Shown one piece after another: positions 13,848 to 27,511 of a DNA stretch of 64,000 bases (the stretch's first letter is position 1; every line of letters starts with the position of its first letter). The notes beneath the pieces are model-generated. The model was not told the origin of the DNA, searched no databases, and worked only from the letters and a program-made list of their open reading frames with translations. Made by a program: the position numbers and the translations under genes. The DNA comes from Rusavskia elegans (Eukaryota > Ascomycota > Lecanoromycetes > Teloschistales > Teloschistaceae), in assembly GCA_011316305.1 (NCBI GenBank), contig SAUG01000035.1:186001-250000 (forward strand). Direction: 5' to 3'.

Positions 13848-14341
13848 TGTTATAGGGCTACCTGGGGGGCCTGGTATCTTCAAAGGTTGGTTGGACTTAT
13901 TAGTATATCTGTAAACGGAGGTGTAACGGGTAATTATTTAAGTTAATATAAGAACAAGTTAGTTTAATTGCTAGAGCAGTATATAACGATAACTAATAAA
14001 TTAAATACGAGCTATAAAGGCGTCGAGTTCGGGATCTATATAGATAAATAAGATCCTCCGCTGCTTAGGTCGCTTATTAACTAAGACGACTGAGATAGCC
14101 TTATTTTAGGGTACTTATTTACTAAGACTACTAAGATCAAGGTAACTTATAGTACTTATTTACTAAGACTACTAAAATTAGGGTAGCTTATAGTACTTAT
14201 TTACTAAGACTACTAAGATACTTCTTAGTATTGATACTAAAGTCTTCCCGTACTTCCCTGCCTGTTAAGGCGTAATAGAGAATCCAGCGCTGTACTAAGC
14301 ACTACGGCGTTCCCGAAGTCACGCCGCCCGTGCTTATAACA
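13848..14341. mobile_element. Solo LTR, 494 bp, with 5-bp target duplication
   Basis: Starts TGTTATAGGGC and ends GCTTATAACA, so it is bounded by TG...CA with matching inverted ends (TGTTATA/TATAACA). The 5 bp before (13843-13847) and after (14342-14346) are both ATATT, an exact target-site duplication typical of LTR retrotransposons. It is clearly less AT-rich than its surroundings and not visibly RIP-mutated, so it inserted after the RIP of the neighbouring DNA. It contains a 41-bp tandem array. No internal retroelement genes are present, so it is a product of LTR-LTR recombination. Confidence 0.85.
14070..14233 (+). repeat. 41-bp tandem repeat array inside the solo LTR
   Basis: Four units start at 14070, 14111, 14152 and 14193 with a constant 41-bp period. 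The unit contains CTTATTTACTAAGACTACTA; the first unit is the most diverged. Confidence 0.85.
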
Positions 14342-15501
14342 ATATTGTAAAAGTTTATTATAAAACCGTCTATTTATAGATTCAATTATTTTATAATCGT
14401 ATTCTAAAGGAATAGTAAAACTATCTTCCTATAAAACGATATAGTTAAAGTAGAAAAACGTAGTATAAATAAAGGAAACGATCGATCTAGACTAGATCTA
14501 ATAGCCGGATAATTCCGTAAAAATTATACGGACTAATATATTAGAGACAATATAAATAACGGAACGCTAGAAGATTATAGAACGATACGGAAAGACTAGT
14601 CTTCTATAGTCGGTTAATCAGATTATTTAATAAGTCTACGTTTTAAAGAAATAGTAGAATGGTTAGAAATTATCCTAGTACTAGTTTAAAAACAAAAATA
14701 GTTATAAAATATCCTAAATTTAGAATATAAACGAAATGGAAAAAAACGAATAGATTAAATAATATTATAATAAACTAATAGATCTATCTAACTAGTATTT
14801 TGAATATATAACGAAAATAATAACTATTGACGTTTTAATAAACGTCGACAATATAAATAGGAATAGTAGTTATTATAATAATTTACTAGTTTTTGACTAT
14901 ATATTACGGATTATTTAAGTTTCGATAAATATAAATAAATAAACGACGGTAATAATATTAGAAATGAAATTGTTAATAGATCGTCGACGACTTTAAAATA
15001 GCTTATTAATATATTAAAACGTAAAGAAATTACTTTCTATAGATTTTATACTAAAGATATACTATATATATACTATCAAAAATATTTAATATAGAGATAA
15101 CTAATATTAGTAGAGTTTATTTTTTAAAATATCCACTTAAATATCATATTAAACGAGCCGGGAAATAAAGAATAAATATATTCTATATTTAAAATAAAGA
15201 AAAAATAGATAATCTAAATATAATTGGATTTTAATATATCGTTTAAAAGAGTTAGATTAATATTAATATCCTAAATCTATATTTCTATCTACGACTATTT
15301 TTTTATAGTAGATATTTTACTAATTCGAAATCTACGGAAAAAAAAAATATTTATTAAAGATAAATAACTTTTTTATCCGGTTAAAATTCTCGAATTTCGA
15401 AATACTATCTAGATATTATTACTTTCTATACTTTAAATAAATATTTCAAAAGCTAGTTAAAGAAAAAACTTTATTAATATCTAAGATAATATTCCAATAA
15501 T

Positions 15502-15661
15502 TAGACTGGTCATTTCGGTCCAAAATGGCGACCCGACTTCGCGATAAACGCGGCTAACGCGTTAAAATTACTGGTTAAAGTTAGTTTCTTTCCTAGTACG
15601 GTTAGAAACTCGGGTCGGTTCCTCCGACTCGGGTTCGAAACCCGACAAAACGGCCAGACTA
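15502..15661 (+). mobile_element. 160-bp TIR element, copy B
   Basis: TAGACTGGTCATTTCGG at the left and AAAACGGCCAGACTA at the right. The core CGACTTCGCGATAAACGCGG and the GGGTTCGAAACCCG block are well preserved. Same orientation as the other three copies. Confidence 0.85.
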
Positions 15662-18600
15662 CTAATAATAACCTTTATTTTCAAAGTTTCTCTACGAAAT
15701 CCGCGATAAAATCTATATTCTAATCTTTATTTCTTATATTAATCTTCTAATATCTTTTTAAAAGACCGGCTAGCGTTATAGAAAAATCGTTAAAAGCTAG
15801 ACAACTTCTAATAATAGATATATCTTTTACTTTTTACTATTAACCTGAAATAGTCCCGTTATAACTTTATCGTAGGATAATTATTAATGAAAAAAAAGTT
15901 AAACTATTTTATTATTAGTCTGTTTAAATAAATGATATTATATATATAATCGATGTACGATTTAAAAACTGTAAATTATAGTCTATCTAGATCTATATTT
16001 TTTTATCCAATAATTAAAATAGAATATTTAGATATTAATTCAAAGTTTTTCGATATTAAATATAACGGTAATTTATTTTAGACTTATAGTAGACCTAGTA
16101 TAACTCTTATTATACTTCTTTAAATATTAAATTATTTATTATACTATAGTTTACGTTTTTTATATAAAAATAAAAAGTTTCGAAATCGAAATATTAATAT
16201 TTTAACTATTAACGTATTATATAGATATATCACTATAATTCGACCGATTAATAGAATATTTCTAAAAAGAGATAATTTTATACTAAAATAAAAACGATTT
16301 ATTAAATGGAACCGAAAATAGATTTATTGATTAATTTATTAATAATTATATATTATAGTATATTAAATATTAATTTTAAAATGTTTTTAAATATTAAAGA
16401 TCTATAATAACAATATTATATTATTTTATACTATAGTAGATATTCTACCTTCTAATTTACTATTAAAAGAATTGTTTAGATAAAATTTTATATAGAAGGA
16501 AAATAAAATAATAAAAGTTAAAAAAATTCAATTTTCCGATATTTTCCGATTCGAGGATAGAGAAAGAGAAGCGGAAGAAAAAAAAATTAAAATAAAGAAA
16601 AATAATAAAAATATCTATCGAAAAGGAATTTAAATTACTAGAAGCTAATAATATATATAGAAACTCGAAAATATATTTATTCAAAATTTAATAATAGGTA
16701 TATTTAAATTTATAGATTTGCTTTCGAGTTATATTATATATTCGGATTATTATAACTCGGAATATATATCTATATATTAATTATAGTATAAAATATCTAA
16801 TTTTATATATTTAAAAACGCCTTTGATTTTAGACGATAGATTTTTATAAAAAATTACCCCGAAACCGATCTTTATGGTTAGCTTATAATATTTAAAGTAA
16901 TACTACCATCTTTTTTACCTTCTAAATCGAAAATACTATACTATTATAAAAACGTTATCTAAAATAAATACTATCCGTAGTTTCTCTCTGTACTTTTATA
17001 TAATATTTTAACTGTAGATTATTCAACTTTATATATTATTTATATTTTTGATTAATAATATATTATTTTAGAGATTTCCAATTTTTAGTTATTATTATAA
17101 AATAGAAATATTAGGCGAAGCCGGAAAACGCTATAGATTAACAATATTAATTTAGTTTATCGAATTCTAAAAATCGTTATACTAGAATTTTCGTTATAAA
17201 ATACCTATAATTATTCATTTCTTTTTATAATCGATTATTAATACGACGAGACTAGCGTACTTTAATCTTTATAGAAACGCGTTAGATTATTAAATAAAGC
17301 TAACTATCCGAGCTTTTAATAAATAGCTATTATATAGTTACTACTAGTTTAAAAAACGAAAAGAGTTATATATAATACCGTCTATTTTTTTAGATATTAT
17401 CTTTCTAATTATAATAAAAAACGATATTATACCTGATTTAACTATATCCGGAATATTCGAATTTTTAAAGTTATCGCTAACGATAGTATCTATTATCGAT
17501 AATTTCGATTATTTAAGTATAAATTTCTAACAAACTTTAATTATCTATTAAAATTAAATTATATATAAATTTTGTTTTAATATAGTTTTAAAGATTTTTA
17601 TTAGATTTAGTATTTCTTTTATCGATTATCGTAACCTAGTACGCTGTTTTCTAGAGAGTTTTAATAACGAAAAGTTCCTTCCGTATTACGGCTATTCTAT
17701 ATTAAAAGTTATGTTTTTAGTATTTATATTAAATCAGTAATATATAAAATAACTAGTATTTTAATAACACTTTTATATAGCTATAATAGTATTATACTAA
17801 TAGCTTTTTCTAGATGAATATTCTTTATATCTAGTAAATCAATTTATAAAACAGTAATTCTAAAAAATAAAATAGGCGATATATATAGAAAAATCCGAGC
17901 GAAATTCTATTAAAAGTTTTAATATTTATTTAAAAGATTCTAATTCTTACCCGGTAATTCGTTATTATTAATTTAAAAGATTATATTTTCGTATTTTTAA
18001 ATATCGTCAAAAAAGTAGTTAAAAAATAAAAACGTTTTATCTATTTTCGATATTAGCAGACAATACAAAAATGAACTAAAAAAACTATATTTATATTACA
18101 ATATTTATAATAGTAAATACTAGCTAGTTAGAATATTTAGTTACTATTTTTATAAAATCTATATATGATTTTTTCTTTTCACTATATTAAATAATAGGTT
18201 CCACAATAAATTTATTATAACCTTTAATATTAGAACTTTTAATCTAGCTGATTATTATTTCGTTTCGATACTAGAAGAATTTTTAGCTTTATAAAATAAG
18301 AGTTTAAAATTAGCGATAGCTATATATATTTAAAACTCCGAAAACGTTAAATATTTATTTATAGGAAAACTAAATAGAATTTAAAAATAGAACGGAAATA
18401 TATTTTTATATATAAATCGTCGGCTATATATCAAAATTCTAAATTAAATAGATCCGACTCGTTTTTTTAACGGTTACGGGAAAGTGTAAAAAAAAAGCCG
18501 AGTATATAAATACTATAGCCGACGACCGTACTAGAGTATATAAATATACTATACTTTTTAAAAAATAGATACTAATTTTTCTAGATATTTTCTTTTATAT

Positions 18601-18741
18601 AGTTATAGATCGTCGACTTTTTAAAACCGAAAGTAAATAGTTTAGTTTAGAATCGCAGTCGTTATAGATAAAAGATATTATTTAAATACTAACCGCTACT
18701 CGTATACTATCTTTCTATAGAAGATAGTAAATAGATATAGA

Positions 18742-18901
18742 TAGACTGGCCATTTCGAACCAAAGTGGCGACCCGACTTCGCGATAAACGCGGCTAACGC
18801 GTTAAAATTACTAGTTAAAGTTAGTTTTCTTTCTAATACGGTTAGAAACTCGAACCCGGGATACAAATCCGAGTTCGAAACCCGACAAAACGGCCAGTCT
18901 A
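18742..18901 (+). mobile_element. 160-bp TIR element, copy C
   Basis: Best terminal inverted repeat of the family: TAGACTGGCC at the left and GGCCAGTCTA at the right are perfect complements. Internal core as in copy B. Confidence 0.85.
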
Positions 18902-21900
18902 GATATAGAAATCTATATAAATTTAAGGGCGAAATATATATTTATAGTAGTATATACGGAAAATCTTTTAAAAATAGAAAAATAAAGTAAAATTCTTTTA
19001 TATTATACTAAGTAGTTTATAGATAAAGCTCTTTTTACCCCGTTTTTTCTAGATCTATAAGATTTATTACCGGAAAATCTATCTCGATTTAACGGAATAG
19101 TATTAAAGAAAAATTTAACTAGAGTTTATATTAAACTTCTCCGTAAAAAATAAATTAATTACCGATAAATATAATCTTTATAGCTAACTATCGAGGTTTG
19201 TATTAAATGGAAATATACCGTAATAAAAGTATATAGACGAAAATATTTAATAAATATTTTAAAAAGATAATTAAAACGTTTCAATAACTAAAATAATAAA
19301 TAATATACAATATATCTTATTATTTTTTATAATCATTTTAACTTTAAACTTTTTTACCTTTATCTATAAATTCTTTAATTTCTCTGTTTAAATATTTCCT
19401 TCTAAAGAATAATCTCTTAGTATATATATAATAAATATTTTGAAAACCGTCTTTTAAATATTAGATAAACAAGTTTATATTATATTAGATATTTTTTTAT
19501 TTAGTACTTTGGATATATTTATAATAATATTATATTTATATCGTTTCGTTTTCTAGAAATATAGTAAAGATAGTAAAACTCAATTAGAATTATAGGAAAA
19601 AAATCGGAGTATATCGAGCTTCAACTATTAGCCGATTAATTAATTAATTATTAGAATGAAGTCTTAAAAGTCGGAGAAATAGAAAATATATTAAAAATCG
19701 TAGTATAAAATAGATAGAAAACTTTTAAAGTTTTAGAATAAAGTAAAAGAAGTAGTAGCTAAAGCTAGTAAAAAAGAAAAAAATATTTGAATAAAAAATA
19801 GTAATATAATAAAGATTAAAACTATTAGTAAATATTATTTAAATATTTTAGTTATCGCTAGGCCTTTATATATATAGTCTATTTACGGATATTCGATTTT
19901 ATTTTTTCAATCTTTAAAATATAAAATATAAGAAATTATAGATATATTGAAATACGTATACCACTATATATTTCGCTAAAAAAAATGATCTGCTTTAGAA
20001 ATAAATAAAAATATAAATAGTAGAAGATAATACTACTATACTAACAGCTATGTAAATACTATATTTTCGTCTTTAGATTTATTTAACTAGCTCGATGATA
20101 GTCTGATATTATAAAAGTCTTTAATAATTATAGAATAGTAGAATATTTAAATCTAAAAAAAGGGTTTTACCTTTAAAATCTCCCGCTAAATATCGGTTCT
20201 ATTACGACTGCGAAGATAATATTACCGTATAATCTTATCAGTAGAATACTAGCTAATTTATAAAGCGATAAATTTACAGATAAAATCGGTATTTTATATA
20301 TAAATTTATACTTTACTATTTACTCTAACTAGTTATCTAAAACGTCTCGTCGCGTTATAATATTACTTAAAATATATAATCAAATATCGTTTTTATAGTC
20401 TTTTTTTCCGACGTTTTAAAATAATCTATATCAAAAATATAAAGTCTCCGTTACTACAGTAAAAATATATAATATATATTTTTAAAAAGTTATATATAAA
20501 GAGCTACGGTTTAATTAAAAACGTCTATTTATATTCTATTAGTAGAAAGAAGACGATTATAGAATATAATATTATTAAAATTATTATCTATATCAACGGC
20601 TAGTAGATATCTAATATATTTTCGAAAAGTAGCCAAAGTAGTTTCTTTCTATAATAAAAGCTATTATTTTCTAAATAGCGCGGTTTTCGATCCTTAATTT
20701 AATAATAATAAAAAGTAAAAAACAGCGATTGGATTATATAAAATATCTCGCTTTTTAAGATTTATATTGAATATTAAACTTTAATCGATAATCTATTAGA
20801 TTTACTCTAATAATATCCGGAAATCGATATATAATATAAAAAGTCGTCTCGACCTTTTATATATTTTACAGGCTAATCTACTAGAATCTTTTCGAAAATT
20901 AATTTAATTTAGCTTCGAACTTCGAAGATTTTGATATATATCGTTATTTATAATAAAAGATAACTCTAGTATATTTCGATTTCTTAAATAGAACTATAGT
21001 TTTACGAATATCTTTATTTTATTATAACTATTAGAGTAGTAAATTGTATTTACTAGTATAGATTTCTTTTATTAGTTCGCTAAAAAGTAATTTCTAGAAA
21101 ATATAATCGACTTTTAATAGATTTATTAGCTTTATCTAAAGTAAATATTAGGATACGAATATTCGACGAGATTTATCTAAAATTATTTTAATAAATTATT
21201 TAATAAAAGATTATTCTTTTAGATAAATTTGCTATATTCGGATATTAGGATACGTTACTAGATTTATTAAAACTATCGAAATTTTTATTAAAAAATATTA
21301 TTATTATATCGCTATAGACGTATCGGAAATCTACGGATCTTCTACTATTTCTAAATACTAGAATAAAATAGAAAAAATTAAACGTATAATCGAATTCTAG
21401 TAAGTGAATATTTTATACTATATATAGATTCGGATAAAATCTAATATTACCAATAAACTGTTTTAACCCGATCGGAAGAGTATTCGATTAATATCTACTA
21501 TAATTACTATCTAAATCAATTTTATTATATTATTTTAGAAATAGTCTAATATCAAAAGTTTTCTTTTAAATTAAAACGATTTCTATAAAGTAATTTGATC
21601 GTTATACGTTTAAAATAGTATAGAAATAGAATACGTTTTAACTAGATACCAGAATTTAATCTAGTTATTTAATAATAATCTTTTTTAAACGCGCTATAGT
21701 ATTTATTAAACCGAGAAACGACTATTCCGATTCTAATTTAAAGTTTCTAGTTTTATAATAAAGTCTATATAAACTATAGATCGACGAGGCTAACTATTTA
21801 GTTTATTATAAACGTTTCGGTTAGAAATTATTTTTCTTAGACTATTACTATTAACGAGCGTAAAATAAATAGAAATAATTAGAAAAACTAGCAGCGATAC

Positions 21901-23534
21901 TAACTAGAGAATATAAATTTCTTCCTATAGTTTTATCGCCGTAAAAAAATGAAGAAAAAATACTACTAGTAATAATAAATACGTACTTCTACAATATTAA
22001 CGCTAATTAGTCTATAGTAAAAAAAGCGGCGAGATAAAATAATACCTTTCTAGTATTATTTTTATTATCGCGTTACCAATTTTGAATTTTATTGGCGTTA
22101 GCTGATTTAAAGCTAGTCGAACCGAATCAACGCGCGATAACCGCGTCAAGTTTAGAGTATAGAAAATAACAATAATCGTTAACACGCCGTTAATAGACCG
22201 TTCTGGAACGATCTATTTTATTAAAGTTTAAAATTTATATACGTTCTATTTATATTAGAATCTGCTAGTTTATTATTTTACTATTTTTTTAATATCGAAA
22301 TTTTCCGATAGAATTACGGTTCCCGCTATCGAATTTTCTATCTAATACGGATCAATTATTATTTCGATCGAAATTCTATATACTAGAATCTAGGCCTCGT
22401 ATACTAGCTAATATCTAGCTCGAGTTACCGTCTATATATCTCTTTTTTCTCTTTTTCTTTATATAATCGATATAGATTAATCTTTTTCTAATACTTTAAA
22501 GATATTTAAATAAAAACTTTCTTTTATTTAGATCGATCTAGATTATATTTCTATTTTTAATTCGGTATATCTAAATTAGAAAATCTATTCGTCTATAAAT
22601 ATCCGCCTAACTATAATAACTTTCTTACGACAATATAGTTAGTTATTATTACTAATTCTATCGATCTAGCCTTCGCTATTATTATTATAGCTATTCGATA
22701 TTATATTAAATTCCGTATTACTAAAATCTTAGAATGGGAAAACTATATATTAATATCGTTCTAGCTATTATTCTCGATTTAATACTAATATTATAAAGAT
22801 TTTTTAATTCTAGAATTGATTACTTTTATTATATATTAGATTTTAAATTTTTTTAGCGATTCGAATATAGTAGAAATTGCTATTTTTACGATATACCTCT
22901 ATTAATATACTATACTAATCTTTATATGAATTTCTATAGCTAATAGCTTTATAGTTCTATTAATAATTATTTAATCTTTCTTTATATATATCTAAACTAG
23001 TATTATAAAAGACTATTTCTATATTTTTGATTTTATTTTAACTAAATTATTTTTATATTGGTTTCTATATTATATTTTTAAATTCAATTTAATTTTCTAC
23101 GTATTATTATAGATTTTTAGCGCAGTTTTTATTATTTAAACGATTTTTTCCTTTCTATTCTATATCTTCGCGTATTAATTTATTGAAGTAAATTAGATTT
23201 TATAAATTGAACTGGATTCTACAAATAAATATCTAATTAAAGTATATAATATTAATAATATTTATAGTTATTATAATATTATTTTTAATTTTATATTCCT
23301 TTTTTTATCCGTTTTTTTAATATGAAAACTTTATATAGATAATAAAAAGAAATTTGATTTCGCTATCGTATTTAGTATAGATACTTTATATATATTTCTA
23401 CTACTTTATAATATTTCTATTTTATATTTATATAATTTATAGTATCTATACTATATCGATCGTATATTGATATTTTAACTACAATATAATTAAAAATAGT
23501 AATAATTATAATTTAGAAAAGTTCTATATATAGT

Positions 23535-23675
23535 TAGATTGGCTATTTCGATACGGGTTTCTATCGGTATCTAGAAACCGACTAGAATCTTTATCGAATT
23601 AATTCGATCTAATCTATTAAACGGTCGATTCCGAATTAAATTCGGAAATTCGGTAGAAATCTATTAAATTTTCCA
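23535..23675 (-). repeat. Small dispersed RIP-degraded element (family 3), inverted copy
   Basis: GGCTATTTCGATACGGGTTT, ATCGGTATCTAGAAACCG and CGATTCCGAATTAAATTCGG blocks are the reverse complement of the copy at 8020-8140. Confidence 0.5.
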
Positions 23676-23950
23676 AATATAATAAAATATTAATTTATTT
23701 AAATAATTAATTGTCTATAAAAAAATTTATTTAAATAATATATTTAATCCAGCTAGAATTTTTTAAACTAGCGTAGATAATTAATTAAAATTTTTTTAAA
23801 AAAACAGTATTATTTTATACTAGAATTATATTAGAGTTTCACTTTTATATTAGAAATTAGTATTCTAGTAGATTAGGTCGGTTTTTCTAATCCGAAATCG
23901 AAAACCGGTCGATTCGATATTTAGAAAAGTCGGAACCGATTCGGGTCGGA

Positions 23951-24110
23951 TAAACTGGCCATTTCGGTCCAAAATAACGACCCGACTTCGCGATAAACGT
24001 AGCTAACGCGTTAAAATTACTAGTTAAAATTAGTTTCCTTTCTAATACGGTTAGAAACTCGATTCGATTTTTTCGATTCGGGTTCGAAATCCGATAAAAC
24101 GGCTAGACTA
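23951..24110 (+). mobile_element. 160-bp TIR element, copy D
   Basis: Left end TAAACTGGCCATTTCGG, right end AAAACGGCTAGACTA, with the family core between. It lies about 350 bp before the composition boundary. Confidence 0.8.
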
Positions 24111-24440
24111 AAGTCGGGTCGATTTTTTAATTTTAGATTCGAAATTCGATCCGACGGCCAAACTATATATAATATAAATCTTTTTCTTTTTAATATATAT
24201 ATTTTCTATAATATTTTATTTATATAATTTATCTTTTAATTTACTTTTATTCGAATTTAGTTTTTTAATTATCGTCGTCTATATTCTAGTTATTATATTT
24301 TGTTTTAAAAAATCTTCTATCTTCGCTGTTTAGCTTCCGGGATTTAGTTCCAGACTCGGCGTATTAAACGGCAGATAGAAAGAATCGAAGCTAGTATAGA
24401 ACTAAAATATTAAATATAGTCCTATATATTATAACTAAAA

Positions 24441-25181
24441 CCCGCCCGCTATATAAAAAGTACCGGCTATATAGTATAAACCCGGGTAGTTAAGGTTTAC
24501 TGGATATAACGATGCCAGTTATAGGAGTGATTTGACGCTGCAGGATCTGCGTGAGATGGCTCCCTCAGAGCACAGGATCCGGTGGCGCTGCGCACCAAGC
24601 GACTTCTCAGCACCAGGCATCGTTGGCGGATACACGGGTTCAGCTGCCTTCCCCGACATGTTCGGTGATAAGATAGCAATGAAGCATCAAAGTTGCAGAG
24701 GTAGGTGAGTGTCACGTACAGAGTACCGGCACAAACACTCGAAGCGCTATGGGAAGCACCCTTGGCATGTACTCACGGGTCCCAGGATCTTAGGGTTGGG
24801 ACGGAAATCTAACGCTTCGGGAGATTCACTGTGAGGTGGTCAAGTGGGAGCGCTGCGTACAAACTGCTTTGTTGTCGTACTTTACGAGATGAGCAAAAAT
24901 GTTGGTACACTTTTGGTGCTTCATGGTTCGGTACTTTAGGGTTAGTGTCCCAGTATCAATATGGTTGCCTGTTGGTGGGTACTGAGGTAATTTAGTAGAA
25001 CATCATTTGGCGGCGCACTCCTGGACGTCATCATCAGCTGAAATGGACTAGCTCTGTTCTTGGCCGGGGGCCATCCGACCTTCGTTACCTTCGCTCACTT
25101 TCACACTCACCCTCTATGTTCTCCCGTCTCTACTACCGGTCGCAACTGATAAACCAGGCCCTTCGAAATTGAACCTCTCTA
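24441..25181. other. Composition boundary and gene-free stretch
   Basis: AT content falls sharply between about 24,420 and 24,500. From there to the P450 stop codon I see only short ORFs with no family motif or plausible splicing. It may hold remnants of a lost gene or the P450 3' flank. No feature can be supported. Confidence 0.7.
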
Positions 25182-26934
25182 TTATTCTAGCATCGCCATC
25201 AGATCAATTTCCTTCTCCTCCCTACGCCGCACCTTGATCGTTGCCGCCCGATTCGACATGTTCGCTCCCGCAGATTCCCGTATATATTCTGGCGAAGCTT
25301 CATCCACCTGGAGATCGAATTCAAGCAAGAAGAATACCAGCGCCAGCTTTAGCTCTGTCACAGCGAGGAAGCGGCCTGCCCATTGACATTCAGCATTGGT
25401 CTTTCCCTTTGGCTTGGAAAAAAAGACGTACCTGGACATGCCCATGAACCGTATCCGAATTGGATCATATTGGTCGAGAGCCCTGTATATGAAAAACCAT
25501 CGTTGTGCTCGCCTCGGAGACGGAGGAAACGACGTGCATCAAAGACGTTGGGGTTGGGATATACAGATGGATCCATGTTGTTCCCGGCAAAGGTGACGAA
25601 TGCGCCTTTCGGAAGGACGGTGCCGTCGGAGAGGATGCTTTTGCGGGTCACGATGCGGCGTAAAGGAGCTGTAATGCCGTGTCAGTCTGCTGAGGAATAG
25701 AGGTTGTTGCGATGGCTTCACACACCGATGCTATTCTGAGCGATCACGAGTACTGGATCAGTAAGTAGTTCGAGGAAGATGTATCTTGTATCGAACTTAC
25801 GGGAAGCATCCTTTGTGACTCCTTCAAAAAACTATCCATCAAATGCAGCTTGGCGAAGACATTCTTATTCCACCCTCCTTCTTCCGTCAACACCCTTACA
25901 ATCTCCTCCCTTAACGGCTGCACAACATCGGGATGCTTGCAGAGATCTAAGACGGCCACGTTCATCGTCTCTGTGGTATTGTGTACCGCACCAAGCGTCA
26001 AAAGCATCTGCGAACCAACGCAATCTATGTATTGCCCATAGCGCCGGCTCGCCTCCAGCAACCACCCAAGCGTGTCACCGACCTTGAGAGACTTGTACTC
26101 ACCGGCAGCGATCAGCCGTTGGCGCTTCTCAATCATAGGTTTGATCATCTTATTAGCATCTGCGCATTGCTTGCGCACAATCTTGCCCTCGGGGAACCAG
26201 AAGCGATGCGCCCACGGCCGCCAGAAAGGTGAGCAGGCGCGAAGCCTTGCCGATGCCCTGAAGGCATTGAACGTATAGCTTCTGACGACATCAAGCCATT
26301 TGCGGTCCCGACAGGCGTCTCGGCCAAGGAACAATAATGTCGAGAGACGGGCGACCATCTCCTCGCAGACCGGCTGCATGGCTACAGGATGCCACTCACC
26401 ATTTGCGGCGTTCTTCGAGGGCATAGATGCGTCAATAACAAGGGCTGCTTCAGAGGCTAGCTCCTTCGTCATCGCGAGCATCGCAGCGTTGACCTTTCCA
26501 CGCACGACATGTCGGATTGGTTCTGGGTACTTTCTCATCGCTTTGAATCCTATCATACCAGGGTAAGTCCAGAAATGCTCTGTTGAGAAGGCTTTTTGTG
26601 CATCCAAGCCCTTTTGTGCATCCAGATCCTTGTTAGCTTTGATTTCCTCCAGGAATCGGTTTGGGGCGACAATCTTGGGACCATTGCCCGTCATGATCTG
26701 GAAGAAGCCGTCATGGGTGACTTCACGGCCTCGAAAGATTGTCTCTGAGGCGTGTTCTGTCCAGCTAGTCGCAGCGTCGAGGCCCTCCAATTGGATCAGG
26801 GGAAAATCGCGCCATGGTTTGGTCGGAGCAACCAGAGATAAGTATACTCGAAACAAGACGAAGGCCGCACCGAGGAGTAACAGAAGCTGCGCAGCCAAAA
26901 TGCTGTCACTAATAACGCCCACGGCGAAGGACAT
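25182..26934 (-). CDS. Cytochrome P450 monooxygenase
   Basis: Haem-thiolate monooxygenase, probably oxidising the cluster intermediate at the ER membrane. Model on the minus strand: exons 26934-25801, 25735-25726, 25668-25432 and 25375-25182, giving 524 aa. All junctions have GT-AG ends. Visible are an N-terminal membrane anchor (about residues 12-35, Leu/Ala-rich), an I-helix block with GAVHNTTE, the ExxR helix in FLKESQR, and, across the last intron, the haem loop FGYGSWACPGRFLA with its Cys ligand. Length is normal. Exon 2 is a 10-nt microexon needed to join MLP to NSIAPLRR. Residues LDAQKG/LDAQKA are an in-frame 18-bp duplication. The gene is divergent from the PKS and shares its 577-bp upstream region, which supports co-regulation. 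Substrate unknown. Confidence 0.93.
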
Positions 26935-27511
26935 GGTATGAATTGCCTCGCAATGGAAGAGGAAGTGAGCCTGGAGGGGTGAACTGAACCGAGTATGTCG
27001 ATATCCAACGCCAACCGATTTATTAACGTCGGGACGTCAGGAAAGGACTGGAAGCCGTAAAGATTCGTGATGCTCGAACGAGGTGCATTAACAGCAACTT
27101 TCGTCCTCGGCGATGCGAATCAAAGACAGCAGCAAGCCGATTAGCCGACGTTACCTGTGCTAGGCGGACAAAGTTCTCCCTGAGGCCACTCTGACCGGAC
27201 TAATGACGGCATATGCTTGCTTACTCCTTGAAATAATAAGGTATGAATTGATTGCTAAGGCTGACAATGTCCGATTAAAGCTGACTGAGATCTAGCCGGA
27301 TTGGGCAATATTATTACACTGAGCTTTTCTCACACAGGGCACACACAGTGAATAGGAGTCATACCTTGTCGACCTACCGTATACAAGTACACACTACACC
27401 ACGTTACCGTATAGAGAGCAACAACAGAATTGGTCCTACCACCTCTACCACACTTCTGGTGTATCTATTTTTTATTCACTGCTCCCCAGGGACCCCATCT
27501 AAATAGCCAAA
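26935..27511. promoter_or_regulatory. Bidirectional promoter region P450/PKS
   Basis: 577 bp between two divergent start codons with no coding sequence. GGACGTCA near 27030 resembles a bZIP/CRE-type site, but this is only a single motif match. No clear TATA box was identified. Confidence 0.5.

Larger units (their letters stand above)
1..24440. other. AT-rich RIP-type repeat block (left)
   Basis: Extremely AT-rich sequence in which CpA/TpG dinucleotides are scarce while CpG persists, the signature expected of repeat-induced point mutation. Long reading frames are absent apart from chance AT-rich ones. Recognisable contents (retroelement relic, LTR-like copies, inverted 0.93-kb repeats, small inverted-repeat elements, a solo LTR) are listed separately. 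In the remaining stretches, notably about 11.2-13.8 kb and 16-23.5 kb, I see only degenerate sequence without an identifiable gene. The block ends abruptly near 24,440, where composition changes to about half GC. Confidence 0.9.

Noticed and set aside
16463..16684. 73-codon minus-strand frame in AT-rich DNA
   Set aside because: Same AT-driven composition; no family features.
24497..24715. 72-codon minus-strand frame beside the composition boundary
   Set aside because: No recognised motif and no plausible exon partner.
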